DNA from: Bacillota bacterium
GTDB lineage: Bacteria > Bacillota > JAAYKD01
Direction of reading: 5' to 3'
Assembly (NCBI GenBank): GCA_012522585.1
Contig: JAAYKD010000070.1
Location: forward strand, 1 to 45,100
DNA: 45,100 bases
Shown: positions 27,752 through 35,677 of the stretch, one piece after another
How positions within the stretch are numbered: position 1 is the first letter of the stretch
Layout of the letters: each line of letters starts with the position of its first letter
Notes under the pieces: model-generated
What the model was told of the DNA's origin: nothing
Databases searched by the model: none
The model's input: only the letters and a program-made list of their open reading frames with translations
Translations under genes and position numbers: made by a program

Positions 27752-27780
27752 ATTATATGAACATTTGCTCAAATAATCAA
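27752..27780 (-). promoter_or_regulatory. SigA-type promoter of the SDR gene with an overlapping inverted repeat
   Basis: On the - strand, TTGATT (27775-27780) and a perfect TATAAT (27752-27757) are separated by 17 bp. The spacer contains an imperfect palindrome, TGAGCAAATGTTCA (27758-27771), one mismatch per 6 bp arm. A repressor bound there would block RNA polymerase, so an operator is plausible but not proven. Confidence 0.7.
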
Positions 27781-27845
27781 GTGTCAGTTTCTCAATGATT
27801 CTGTAATTTTGTTGATGAGCATCTTTTTTCACCTTTTCCATCTCG

Positions 27846-27886
27846 AAAAAGAAAGCAAAAGGGCCTTGAAAAATTTCAAAGCCCTT
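27846..27886 (-). terminator. Rho-independent terminator of the beta-propeller transcript
   Basis: Arms AAGGGCCTTGAAA and TTTCAAAGCCCTT pair with one mismatch. Reading leftwards, the hairpin is followed by a T-rich run (TTTTGCTTTCTTTTTC). It sits directly next to the stop codon of the outermost 3'-end copy at 27890, about 450 bp beyond the gene's true stop. Confidence 0.8.
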
Positions 27887-27889
27887 GGA

Positions 27890-28054
27890 TTAATTATCTG
27901 GTTGTAGCAGAAGAGTAGACATTATGTTGATGTCGTCGCATTGATAGGCAGTGATTTTAGTCAGTCTTTAATATCGTTCAACTGGCCCAAAATCAAGCTT
28001 TTTATTTAAGTTTCTTAACATTAAAGTGTCTATGGCATTAGCAATAGGTTTCCA
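27890..28054 (-). repeat. Beta-propeller 3'-end echo, outer copy (165 bp)
   Basis: Read leftwards it encodes KITAYQCDDINIMSTLLL followed by QPDN and TAA, matching the gene's own KITAYQYDDLSKTSTLVL-QPNN ending. The 22 codons remain open. The rest of the unit is non-coding spacer that is repeated with the next unit. DNA similarity to the gene also extends upstream of KITAYQ with small indels. Confidence 0.87.
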
Positions 28055-28219
28055 TCACTTCTGTGGTTGCAGCACGAGTGTAGCGATTTTAATTAAGTTG
28101 TCGTATTGATAGGCAGTGATTTTAGTCAGTCTTTAATATCGTTCAACTGGCCCAAAATCAAGCTTTCTATTTAAGCTCCTTAACGTTGAAGCGTTTATGG
28201 TATTAGCAATAATTTTCTA
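28055..28219 (-). repeat. Beta-propeller 3'-end echo, middle copy (165 bp)
   Basis: It encodes KITAYQYDNLIKIATLVL followed by QPQK and TGA, again an intact-frame variant of the gene's C-terminus. The unit length is exactly that of the outer copy. Spacer sequence (for example ATATCGTTCAACTGGCCC on the + strand) is shared almost unchanged with the outer copy. Confidence 0.87.
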
Positions 28220-28338
28220 TCAATTCTTTGGTTGCAGCCAAAGAGCGGAAATCCTACTGAAACCGCTGGACTGGTAGGTGTTGTTTTAACAAAAGTATAT
28301 TCTTGCAATGAATGTCTTTGTTCTGTTTATTTTCTTGT
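28220..28338 (-). repeat. Beta-propeller 3'-end echo, inner degenerate copy (119 bp)
   Basis: Only the very end is clear: ALWLQPKN then TGA, aligned with TLVLQPNN. The rest has lost codon-level similarity, although GGTAGG and the surrounding spacing still align. The unit is shorter than its neighbours, consistent with a deletion of about 46 bp. It abuts the true stop codon (TAG, 28339-28341). Confidence 0.7.
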
Positions 28339-30612
28339 CTAATTATTTGGCTGCAGCACGAGAGTGGATGTCTTACTTAAGTCGTCGTATTGGTAGGCAG
28401 TGATTTTGCTGCCTTGAATATAGTAGAGCAGATCGTCGATATAGATGATCCGGCTTGCAGATGGTAGGTCTTGACTATAAAAATCGGGTTGCTCAGAATA
28501 AATAATTTTTTTCAAGGTGATATTATCGTTTTCGTAGCTGATCAGCACCGCTCCAGATTCAAGCTGATAATCATAGGGATCATCGGTCAAGTAAGCATCA
28601 AAAGCCATCAGCTTTTTGTTTTTATCGAACATCAAAGCCTTGTGATTGCCCAGAGCGTCGGTGTAGCTGCCTGATTCACCTATAATCAAATTTGCAACTT
28701 CTTCAGGCTTACCCATATCGGATACATCGAAAAGTGATACTTTAACCCCTCCATGGCGTTGGCCAACAACGACTTCCTTGCCCCATTTATCTTTTTGATA
28801 AATATCGACAACATCCATGCCTAAGCCTAAGAGGTGGGTTTCACTTATCGGATGAAGATAGCTGCTAAATCCTGGTATTTCCAATTCGCCTGTAACTTTA
28901 GGATCCTTGGGGTCAGATAAATCGAAGACGAAGAGAGGGTCGATGGTGCGGAAAGTGACTATATAACCCTTCGAGCCTAAAAAGCGCACAGAATAAATGC
29001 TTTCTCCTTTGGCTAAGTCGGTCACTGCTCCTGTTATGTTCAAGGATGAATCGAGAACATAAAGATTGTTTCCTTTTTCCCATTGGGTAGTGGCGACTCT
29101 TAGATGGCCGGCATATTCGTCTAAGGCAAATTGATTGGTCAAATAGCCGTCGACTTCCCCTGAACCGGCATAGCCTACATTGAGACCGCTAATTGCGAAC
29201 TTGGTAATAGTAGTCTTCTCGCCGTAATTGCTGGAAGCAATATAGAGGGCATGGTCGTTCATATAGGTGATGGCGCCATAAGCACTGATCAGTTCAACTT
29301 CTGCTTTAGCGTCATTGCGGATATCCAAAGCTGATATACTGATGAAGCCTTCGGCCGGATAGCCTGGAGTGATCATGATATCATTTAGCTCAACCGGTTC
29401 GAATTTAAAACCGGTAGCACTGTCACGGACCTCCGGTAAAAAAATCTCCCTGAAAAAGTTTGAATTAGCGACTAAATAAACAATATCACCGTTTTTACGG
29501 CTGGTGGAATAATGACCTTCAATTTCGTGACTTTTGATTAAATAAGGTGCTTCCGGGCTGGAAATATCAAAAACATCGATAAAGGAATAATGTTTAGAAT
29601 TATAAAAGGGCGGCATGATCATCATGTCCAGCGAATCGTTTTGTCTGGTCGAATCAAAATCAGCTTCTATTTGTTCATACCTTGTGCCTAAAATAATCAT
29701 GCGGTCTCCATCAATGAACATTTCTTGGGCGCTTTTATCCTTAGCAAGGGGGATGACGGCAATCTCTTCTAAGTTTCCATCTTGAGCATTGACGATTCGA
29801 ATAGCCTTTTCTGCTACCAAGTAGATGTTTTTACCATCGGTTTTGACTAAATCGGCTTCGTCAATACCCTCTACTTGAATATTAGTCTGAGAAAAATCGC
29901 TTTCTAAGCTTTCAGAACTCTCAGGAGAACCCAGATCGCTAACATTAACCATTCCGGGCACAGGGCCAAATTCCCCCTCGACTATTGTCATCTGATCTTT
30001 GAAATGATAAAGATAGGATGTGCCTGAAACGGATTTTAAAACTTCATCGATGTTTCGGGCTTTCAGAGCAAGGCCGATTTTGCTTTTGATCTGTTGGAGC
30101 AAATCATTTTGAGTCTCTAAATCGATAGCCCCGCTGCCGATGGCTATGACTCGATCAAAATAAGAAACATCTTTTTTGAGTATATCCTCCGCTAAAACTC
30201 TCAAAGGCACCATGGTCCGCTCTTGTATGATGGTGGAGTTTGTATCTATCTCTATTTCTTTAATTTTACCAGCAGATTCGATTCTATAGTTTTTTTGGTC
30301 AATTGGAAAAAGATATTTAGCATTTTTATATTCAATAATGGCGGTGCGATTTTGGTCATCATAGCTGACTTTAGCGCCAAAATGTTCTGAGATGGCACGC
30401 AAAGGCAGAAGAGTCCGGCCAGCAATGACCGTTGCTGCCAGGTCTGGGTTAGAAGGGTCAATGGTTTTAATCCTTTCGTCTTTTAAAATGAGCGGGCTAC
30501 CTGTGTGCAAAAAGATATGACCGTCTTGCTCTGATTCAGTTAAAGGGTTAGAAAAAACTTGGACGGAAAAGATCACGGCTAAAAGTAAAAATAAGATACT
30601 GAGCTTTTTCAT
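28339..30612 (-). CDS. Secreted beta-propeller domain protein with copper amine oxidase-like N-terminal domain
   Basis: 757 residues. A signal peptide is clear (MKKLSILFLLLAVIFSVQVFS, cleavage near residue 21). Residues about 35-160 carry two copies of the copper-amine-oxidase-N-like stalk motif (RTLLPLRAISEHFGAKVSYD and RTMVPLRVLAED). The rest matches the secreted C-terminal beta-propeller family (Beta_propel), with the hallmark QVEGIDEADLVKTDGKNIY and repeated blade strands such as GDRMIILGTRY and FVFDLSDPKDPKV. Molecular role is unknown; extracellular binding or envelope scaffolding is likely. AAGGAG lies 8 nt before the ATG. The gene stands alone between terminators and is followed by three diverged copies of its own 3' end. 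Confidence 0.9.
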   Translation of the reverse strand: MKKLSILFLLLAVIFSVQVFSNPLTESEQDGHIFLHTGSPLILKDERIKTIDPSNPDLAATVIAGRTLLPLRAISEHFGAKVSYDDQNRTAIIEYKNAKYLFPIDQKNYRIESAGKIKEIEIDTNSTIIQERTMVPLRVLAEDILKKDVSYFDRVIAIGSGAIDLETQNDLLQQIKSKIGLALKARNIDEVLKSVSGTSYLYHFKDQMTIVEGEFGPVPGMVNVSDLGSPESSESLESDFSQTNIQVEGIDEADLVKTDGKNIYLVAEKAIRIVNAQDGNLEEIAVIPLAKDKSAQEMFIDGDRMIILGTRYEQIEADFDSTRQNDSLDMMIMPPFYNSKHYSFIDVFDISSPEAPYLIKSHEIEGHYSTSRKNGDIVYLVANSNFFREIFLPEVRDSATGFKFEPVELNDIMITPGYPAEGFISISALDIRNDAKAEVELISAYGAITYMNDHALYIASSNYGEKTTITKFAISGLNVGYAGSGEVDGYLTNQFALDEYAGHLRVATTQWEKGNNLYVLDSSLNITGAVTDLAKGESIYSVRFLGSKGYIVTFRTIDPLFVFDLSDPKDPKVTGELEIPGFSSYLHPISETHLLGLGMDVVDIYQKDKWGKEVVVGQRHGGVKVSLFDVSDMGKPEEVANLIIGESGSYTDALGNHKALMFDKNKKLMAFDAYLTDDPYDYQLESGAVLISYENDNITLKKIIYSEQPDFYSQDLPSASRIIYIDDLLYYIQGSKITAYQYDDLSKTSTLVLQPNN

Positions 30613-30670
30613 AATGTCAACTCCTTATTTAATCTGACGTGACCCTAAACAGTTTTGTTCCTTTTTAACG

Positions 30671-30723
30671 AAAAATAAAAAGTAAAAAGGCCCATTACCT
30701 ATTGATGAAAATAGGTAATGAGC
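30671..30723 (-). terminator. Rho-independent terminator after the M55 peptidase-glycosyltransferase pair
   Basis: CATTACCTATT and AATAGGTAATG (30693-30703 and 30710-30720) form a perfect 11 bp stem with a 6 nt loop; flanking GGC/GCC can extend it. Reading leftwards it is followed by CCTTTTTACTTTTTATTTTT. It lies about 75 bp past the glycosyltransferase stop and just upstream of the propeller gene's leader, separating the two transcripts. Confidence 0.85.
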
Positions 30724-30795
30724 CACTGAGTTAAGGTTTATCGAAAGCTCTTATCTTGATTTAAACTCACAAAAAGGAGCTTACTCTTCAACAAT

Positions 30796-31929
30796 CTAAT
30801 TCTCTGTATTTTTGTCGGCGTAATGGTCAACAACAAATTGAGTCAGTTTAAAAGTTGCATCTCGCTTGGCCAAAACATCGATGGTTTGGCGAATCGTCTC
30901 CACTCTTCTGGGATGAGAGAAAAGATTGTAAACAGCTTCGTCAATTGGGAAAGTCTTAGTTGCATAAAGGCCAAGACCGTTATTGAGCATAAACTCCACA
31001 TTGCGGTGTTCGTGGCCCGGTATGGGGTTGATCATTATCATGGGCAAGCCTTTGGCCAAAGCCTCAGAGGTGGTTAAACCGCCCGGTTTAGTGATGATAC
31101 AATCGCTGGCATCCATCATCAAATCAACATTATCGACGAAACCATAGATGTGAACGTCTTTTTCATATTCATTTTGTTTCAAGTCTCGGTAGAGGGCTTT
31201 GTTGTTGCCGCAAACCACCATGATCTGAAAAACTAAAGGCAGGCTATCTAAGGTCTCTATGGTATTTTCTATATGACCATAGCCCATTGAGCCACTCATG
31301 ACTAAAAGGGTAGGCACATCTGGCTTTAGTTCCAACATTTCTCTGGCCTTGCTCTGCTCGGTGCGCTTGGAAAATTTCTTGTGAACAGGAATACCAAAAG
31401 GCAACATTTTTTTGGCTGAAATGTTTTTTCTTTCCAGTGAATAAGACAAGAGCTCACTGCCCACAACAAAATAATCTAAATTGCCCGTCTCTTGCCAGAG
31501 TGGGTGAATTGTATAGTCGGTCACGATATTGATCACGCAAGTATCTTCCAGAAATCCTCGGCGCCTTAAATTGCTCATCATACAGGAGGCCAAAACATGG
31601 GTGCTGATGATATAATCAGCATCTTTTTCCAAAATCAAATCTTTGATCTCTTCGGTCATGACTCTGTTGACCAAGCGAGTGATGGAAAAAGGCGAAGAGG
31701 GTTCCGTCACTTTGTCCATCATCTGATAGACCAAGTGATAAGCACGAGGAGCATAGGTGGTGCTAATAAGGTAGCCGTGGGACATGGTCATGTTGACCAA
31801 TTTACTGATTTCACCATAGACATCCATGATTTCGCAATCGACATCCAGCGATTCAAAGCGATTGGCTAATGCTTTGGCGGTGGCATAATGACCCTGGCCG
31901 GTGGATACCGACAATATTAAAACTTTCAT
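30796..31929 (-). CDS. MurG-like GT28 glycosyltransferase (diacylglycerol glucosyltransferase/MGDG synthase family)
   Basis: 377 residues, no signal peptide. The N-terminal half opens with KVLILSVSTGQGHYATAKAL, the G-x-GH-x-x-A motif of MGDG synthase and UgtP-type enzymes that add sugars to diacylglycerol at the inner membrane face. The C-terminal half carries the nucleotide-sugar site: LVMSGSMGYG, TKPGGLTTSEALAKGLPMI and PGHEHRNVEFMLNNGLG. These are family-diagnostic; sugar donor and acceptor are inferred. A GGAGGTGA ribosome site precedes the ATG. The stop of the upstream M55 peptidase is only 23 bp away, so the two genes are almost certainly co-transcribed. A terminator follows. No 3'-end echoes are seen here. 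Confidence 0.88.
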   Translation of the reverse strand: MKVLILSVSTGQGHYATAKALANRFESLDVDCEIMDVYGEISKLVNMTMSHGYLISTTYAPRAYHLVYQMMDKVTEPSSPFSITRLVNRVMTEEIKDLILEKDADYIISTHVLASCMMSNLRRRGFLEDTCVINIVTDYTIHPLWQETGNLDYFVVGSELLSYSLERKNISAKKMLPFGIPVHKKFSKRTEQSKAREMLELKPDVPTLLVMSGSMGYGHIENTIETLDSLPLVFQIMVVCGNNKALYRDLKQNEYEKDVHIYGFVDNVDLMMDASDCIITKPGGLTTSEALAKGLPMIMINPIPGHEHRNVEFMLNNGLGLYATKTFPIDEAVYNLFSHPRRVETIRQTIDVLAKRDATFKLTQFVVDHYADKNTEN

Positions 31930-31952
31930 TTAGTCACCTCCAAATTATTTTT

Positions 31953-32765
31953 CTAGTTGGCTAAAGCGATCATGGCTCGCAACAATTTAAAAGCTTCAAG
32001 GAAATTAGGAGCTTCTGCTCTGACAGTTTTACCGTCGATTCTTTTAGTGCCGGGAGTGCGGGAAGCGTTGTCGGCTAAGCCGCTGTTATGGCAGACCATG
32101 TCGATGGTGACGGGGCGTTGAGGTATGTAGACTTGGCAAGCTTCAATATTTTCCAAAGCCTTTTGGGCCTGACTCTCGATCAGAGCCTCAGCTTTTTCCA
32201 AGGGTAAATGCAGGGCAGAATAACGAGTGACAGCTTCTTTGACCTGGGCTGTGGTTATATTGGGCAGAGTTTTTTTGATATCCTCACAGATTACCTGGTC
32301 TCCGCTTAAAAATATGACCGGGACCTTGAAATCGCCGGCTATGGCAGCGTTGATCACTGCTTCGCTGGCAGCTTCACCGTTGATCAGAATTTCGTGGACG
32401 GTTCCGCCGGAGATAGTATGGCTCAAAACGCCAAAGTCGCCATTCTTAGCGTGGTAGCCTACAAAAGCTACGGCATCAAAATCTGCGTTGATCCCTTCCA
32501 TCATGGAGAGATGCTTAGGAGAACCACTGAGCAATTGCACCCTGGGGTCCAATTCTTCAATATAGATATTGCGCATGGAGCCATGACTGTCATTGACCAC
32601 TACTTGAGTGGCCCCGGCTGCAAAGAACCCTCTGGCAGCTGCATTGACTTCTTTGGTCATCTGGAGGCGAGCCCGGGTGTATTCGGCTCCGCCGCTGGGG
32701 GAACACTGTTCACCGTGGACAACACCGGTAATACCTTCGATATCCGCTGAAATAAAAATACGCAT
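31953..32765 (-). CDS. M55 family D-aminopeptidase (DppA-like)
   Basis: 270 residues, the usual length for the family. M55 enzymes are zinc D-aminopeptidases that release N-terminal D-amino acids from peptides such as D-Ala-D-Ala. Metal and catalytic landmarks are Asp8 and Glu10 in ISADIEGITGV, the histidines in VVNDSHGSMRN and FVGYHAKNG, and the later SHTISGGTVHEILINGEAASE block. The C-terminal PNFLEAFKLLRAMI is also typical. The enzyme is probably cytoplasmic, since no signal sequence is present. AAGGAG lies 8 nt upstream of the ATG. It is the first gene of a two-gene unit with the glycosyltransferase, and is divergent from rnhA across 110 bp. A role in peptidoglycan peptide recycling is inferred. 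Confidence 0.9.
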   Translation of the reverse strand: MRIFISADIEGITGVVHGEQCSPSGGAEYTRARLQMTKEVNAAARGFFAAGATQVVVNDSHGSMRNIYIEELDPRVQLLSGSPKHLSMMEGINADFDAVAFVGYHAKNGDFGVLSHTISGGTVHEILINGEAASEAVINAAIAGDFKVPVIFLSGDQVICEDIKKTLPNITTAQVKEAVTRYSALHLPLEKAEALIESQAQKALENIEACQVYIPQRPVTIDMVCHNSGLADNASRTPGTKRIDGKTVRAEAPNFLEAFKLLRAMIALAN

Positions 32766-32875
32766 AGAAACAACTCCTTGATTATGATATCAAAGTAAAT
32801 TTCGCCCAAAGAAGGATAAAATCCTTTGCTCAAGGAAGGAAAGAAAAAATCAGCCGTTTTTGGAGGCTTAAATCG

Positions 32876-33331
32876 ATGAATGAAAAAGACAAGAAAATCG
32901 TAGAAATCTATACTGATGGTGCCTGTTCGGGCAACCCGGGACCGGGAGGCTGGGCCGCTGTTTTAAAATACAAAGGCAACCGCAAGGAAATTTCCGGTGG
33001 GATCAAGGCAACTACCAATAATCGCATGGAATTGCAGGCTGCCATCGAAGGTTTAGCAGCCTTGAAAGAAAGCTGTCAGGTCAATTTATATAGTGATTCA
33101 GCCTATCTGATCAATGCTTTTAAGCAGGGTTGGCTGGATAATTGGCAAAGAAATGGTTGGAAAAATGCCAAGAAGCAGCCGGTGGAAAACCAAGATCTGT
33201 GGCAGCAGCTTTTGTCACTGAACAGAAAACACCAGATTAGCTGGCATAAGGTCAAAGGGCATAGCGACGACGAAGAGAACAATCGCTGTGATGCCTTGGC
33301 CAAAGCAGCTTTGGAAAAATACTTAAATTGA
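32876..33331 (+). CDS. rnhA: Ribonuclease HI
   Basis: 151 residues, standard for type 1 RNase H. It cleaves the RNA strand of RNA-DNA hybrids in R-loops and replication intermediates. The four-carboxylate metal site is visible: Asp14 in IYTDGACSGNPGPGGWA, Glu52 in NNRMELQAAIEGL, Asp74 in LYSDSAYLINAF and Asp139 in NNRCDALAKAA. The flexible-loop His129 lies in WHKVKGHSDD. The basic handle region around WLDNWQRNGWKNAKK is present, so this is the E. coli-like form. GGAGG lies 9 nt before the ATG. The gene is transcribed away from the M55 peptidase gene. Confidence 0.95.
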   Translation: MNEKDKKIVEIYTDGACSGNPGPGGWAAVLKYKGNRKEISGGIKATTNNRMELQAAIEGLAALKESCQVNLYSDSAYLINAFKQGWLDNWQRNGWKNAKKQPVENQDLWQQLLSLNRKHQISWHKVKGHSDDEENNRCDALAKAALEKYLN

Positions 33332-33372
33332 TTTTATTAGTTCTAAAAAGAGACTGAAGTGAAGGAAAAAGC

Positions 33373-33402
33373 AAGGTCAATACAGAATTTAGTAAGGTCA
33401 AT
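33373..33402 (+). repeat. Short direct repeat AAGGTCAAT, 21 bp apart, upstream of the S9 peptidase
   Basis: AAGGTCAAT occurs at 33373 and 33394, two helical turns apart, about 40-65 bp before the peptidase ATG in an otherwise featureless 107 bp gap. This geometry suits a dimeric activator of the response-regulator type, but a chance repeat is possible. Confidence 0.35.
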
Positions 33403-33438
33403 GTTTGTAATTCTTAAATATTGAAAGGAGCCGATTCA

Positions 33439-35451
33439 ATGAGTAAACGCCCAATAACTATCGACGATTTAATGGCTATGAAGTTTCCGGGAGATAGCCA
33501 GCTTAGCCCCTGCGGCAAACATATTGTTTTCACTCTGACCACCATGGATTTAGAGAAAAACGGTTATGAAAGCACTTTGTGGATGCTGGACAAAAAGGAA
33601 GACGGTTGGGGTGAACCCAGACAGTTTACCAACCATCAAAACAAAGACAAACTCTATCGAGACACTACGCCTCGCTGGAGTGCCTGCGGAAAAGGCATCT
33701 ATTTTATGAGCAACCGCAGTGGTCGCAACCAACTCTGGGCCATTTCCTTAAAAGGCGGCGAAGCCAAGCAAGTAACAACTTGGGAAGATGGCATGGCCGG
33801 TCTGACCTTTAACCCGGCTAACCCCGATGAAGTAGCATTTTCCTCTTATGTTCCCGGCAGTAAACAGGAACAAAAGAACAAGGATATGCGAGTTATTACA
33901 AAAATCCGTTACAAATTCAACGGCATGGGCTTTTTGGATCCCAGACCTCGTCATTTATTCACCCTTAATTTGAAAACCGGTGAATACAAACAAGTAACTG
34001 ATGGAAAGTTCACTGAAAACTCACCAGTTTACAGCCCCGACGGCAAGACTTTGGCTTTTGTAGGCTCACGCATTGAAGATGACGATATTAACGAAATCAA
34101 CAATGTCTGGACTGTCGATATCGAAAGCGGAGAAATCAAAGCAGTTACCAACAATGAAGGCATGGCACATTCTCCTTCCTTCTCACCTGACGGCAAGTAT
34201 ATTGCTTATTTGGGCCATGAAAAGGGTCAGGGCAGAAACGGTGTTAACACCAGCATCTTGGTCAGGCCTGTTGAAGGTGGCGCAGCCATCAACTTAACCG
34301 AAAAATACGACTTGACCATTGGCAACAACTCCGGTGGCGACGCCAGAGCAGATGCCGGTAGTGGGCCTTACAAATGGTTAGGCGACAGCAGCGGTATTTA
34401 CGCTTTAGTAGCAGAAGCCGGTGCGACCAATATCTATAAATTCACTATCGAAGACCAAGAAAAATCTATGGTTACCACCGGATTGCACGGCATGACCAGC
34501 TTCAGTGCATTGCCGGCTAAAACCGAGAACGGTGAAATGCCCGTCTCCTATATAGTCGACTGTTCTATTTACGCCAGTAATGTTTACGTCAAAGAAGTTG
34601 GAGCCGAAAAAGGCCAACGCTTGACCGCTTTGAATACAAAGCTCAACGAAGCTGCCTATATCGCTCCCATGGAACCTCTCTCCGCAATCAGCAGAGACGA
34701 TGTAGAAGTTCATGGCTGGATCTTAAAGCCCTACGGTTTTGACGAGACAAAGAAATATCCTCTGGTCCTCCACATTCATGGTGGCCCCTACGGTGCTTCC
34801 GGTTGGAGTTTCTTCCACGAGTATCAGCTTTTAGCTGCTCAAGGCTATGCAGTCTTAATCAGTAACCCTCGCGGTTCAGCCACCTACGGTGAAAAACACG
34901 CATTAGGTGTGATCGGTGACTGGGGCGGCGGCGACTATGCTGACGTCATGGCGATTACCGATCAGGCTATTAAAGAAAACTCCTGGATAGACCAAGAGCG
35001 CTTAGGCGTGACCGGCGGTTCTTATGGCGGTTATCTGACCAACTGGATCATCACTCAAACAGATCGCTTTAAAGCAGCTGTAACTGCTCGTTCAATATCC
35101 AATATGTATACAAAATATGGCGTTTCCGATATTGGCTGGGTTGGTAACAAATCTGGCATGGGCGGAGTAGACCTCTGGGACGAAGGTGGAGAAGAGTTCA
35201 TCATGAGCCGTAGCCCCATTCGCTATGCTCCCAATGTCAAAACTCCACTTATGTTCATCCATTCGGAAGAAGACCATCGCTGCACCATGGAACAAGCAGA
35301 GCAATTCTACACTGCCTTAATGCGTTTGGGCAACAAATGTGAATTCATCCGCTTTATCGGCGAAAATCACGATCTCAGCCGCACCGGTAAGCCACAAAAT
35401 CGTTACGATAGACTGGCCCAAATCGTGCGCTGGTTCGAAACATATCTCTAA
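33439..35451 (+). CDS. S9 family acylaminoacyl-peptidase/prolyl oligopeptidase-like
   Basis: 670 residues. An N-terminal beta-propeller of TolB/DPP-like blades is indicated by SPDGKTLAFVGSR, SFSPDGKYIAYLG and WSACGKGIYFMSNRSG. An alpha/beta hydrolase domain follows from about residue 430 (YPLVLHIHGGPYG). The catalytic triad is Ser528 in GGSYGGY, Asp612 in HSEEDHRC and His644 in GENHDLSR. S9C enzymes remove acylated or plain N-terminal residues from short peptides. No signal peptide is present, so it is probably cytoplasmic. The ATG at 33439 is chosen because AAAGGAG lies 8 nt before it; an in-frame TTG at 33421 lies upstream of that ribosome site and cannot use it. A bidirectional terminator follows. 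Confidence 0.93.
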   Translation: MSKRPITIDDLMAMKFPGDSQLSPCGKHIVFTLTTMDLEKNGYESTLWMLDKKEDGWGEPRQFTNHQNKDKLYRDTTPRWSACGKGIYFMSNRSGRNQLWAISLKGGEAKQVTTWEDGMAGLTFNPANPDEVAFSSYVPGSKQEQKNKDMRVITKIRYKFNGMGFLDPRPRHLFTLNLKTGEYKQVTDGKFTENSPVYSPDGKTLAFVGSRIEDDDINEINNVWTVDIESGEIKAVTNNEGMAHSPSFSPDGKYIAYLGHEKGQGRNGVNTSILVRPVEGGAAINLTEKYDLTIGNNSGGDARADAGSGPYKWLGDSSGIYALVAEAGATNIYKFTIEDQEKSMVTTGLHGMTSFSALPAKTENGEMPVSYIVDCSIYASNVYVKEVGAEKGQRLTALNTKLNEAAYIAPMEPLSAISRDDVEVHGWILKPYGFDETKKYPLVLHIHGGPYGASGWSFFHEYQLLAAQGYAVLISNPRGSATYGEKHALGVIGDWGGGDYADVMAITDQAIKENSWIDQERLGVTGGSYGGYLTNWIITQTDRFKAAVTARSISNMYTKYGVSDIGWVGNKSGMGGVDLWDEGGEEFIMSRSPIRYAPNVKTPLMFIHSEEDHRCTMEQAEQFYTALMRLGNKCEFIRFIGENHDLSRTGKPQNRYDRLAQIVRWFETYL

Positions 35452-35510
35452 TACTTCGATTGAACTTTACTCAAGCCTTGATTAGCTTAGAGTAGTTTAT
35501 AAAGATAAAA

Positions 35511-35561
35511 ACAGAGCCTTTAAAACCTGGGTCTCAGGGTTTAAAGGCTCTGTTTCTTTTT
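35511..35561. terminator. Bidirectional rho-independent terminator between the S9 peptidase and the VOC/addBA operon
   Basis: ACAGAGCCTTTAAA (35511-35524) pairs with TTTAAAGGCTCTGT (35540-35553), and the stem can be extended inward. T-rich sequence follows on the + strand (TTTCTTTTT) and A-rich sequence precedes it, giving a T run on the - strand. It lies 8 bp from the stop codon of the outermost VOC 3'-end copy. Confidence 0.88.
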
Positions 35562-35568
35562 AATTGAT

Positions 35569-35677
35569 TTATCTGCCTTGGGGCAGAAATAGCGCAGTCT
35601 AGTGTTCTTCCGCATCGATTTAGTTTTTTGTGTTTGATGAATTAACTGTATCGATACAAAGCTTTCGGTCTAAAACT
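35569..35677 (-). repeat. VOC 3'-end echo, outer copy (109 bp)
   Basis: Its coding-like end reads LFLPQGR then TAA, matching the gene's EILPQRR ending. Only about 22 bp resembles gene coding sequence; the rest repeats the 3' untranslated sequence. It differs from the inner unit at 17 of 109 positions by eye, 14 of them transitions. Confidence 0.8.

Noticed and set aside
26709-28338. Possible CRISPR array or integron cassette array in the tandem units
   Set aside because: Units have no short constant repeat separated by unique spacers, no leader, and no cas or integrase gene in the window. The units align along their length with the ends of the adjacent genes.
32766-32875. Small gene in the rnhA-M55 intergenic gap
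   Set aside because: Only divergent leader sequence with an AAGGATAAAATCCTT hairpin is present. No start with a ribosome site and a meaningful open frame was found.
33421-33438. TTG at 33421 as the start of the S9 peptidase
   Set aside because: The ribosome-binding sequence lies after this codon and is correctly placed for the ATG at 33439.
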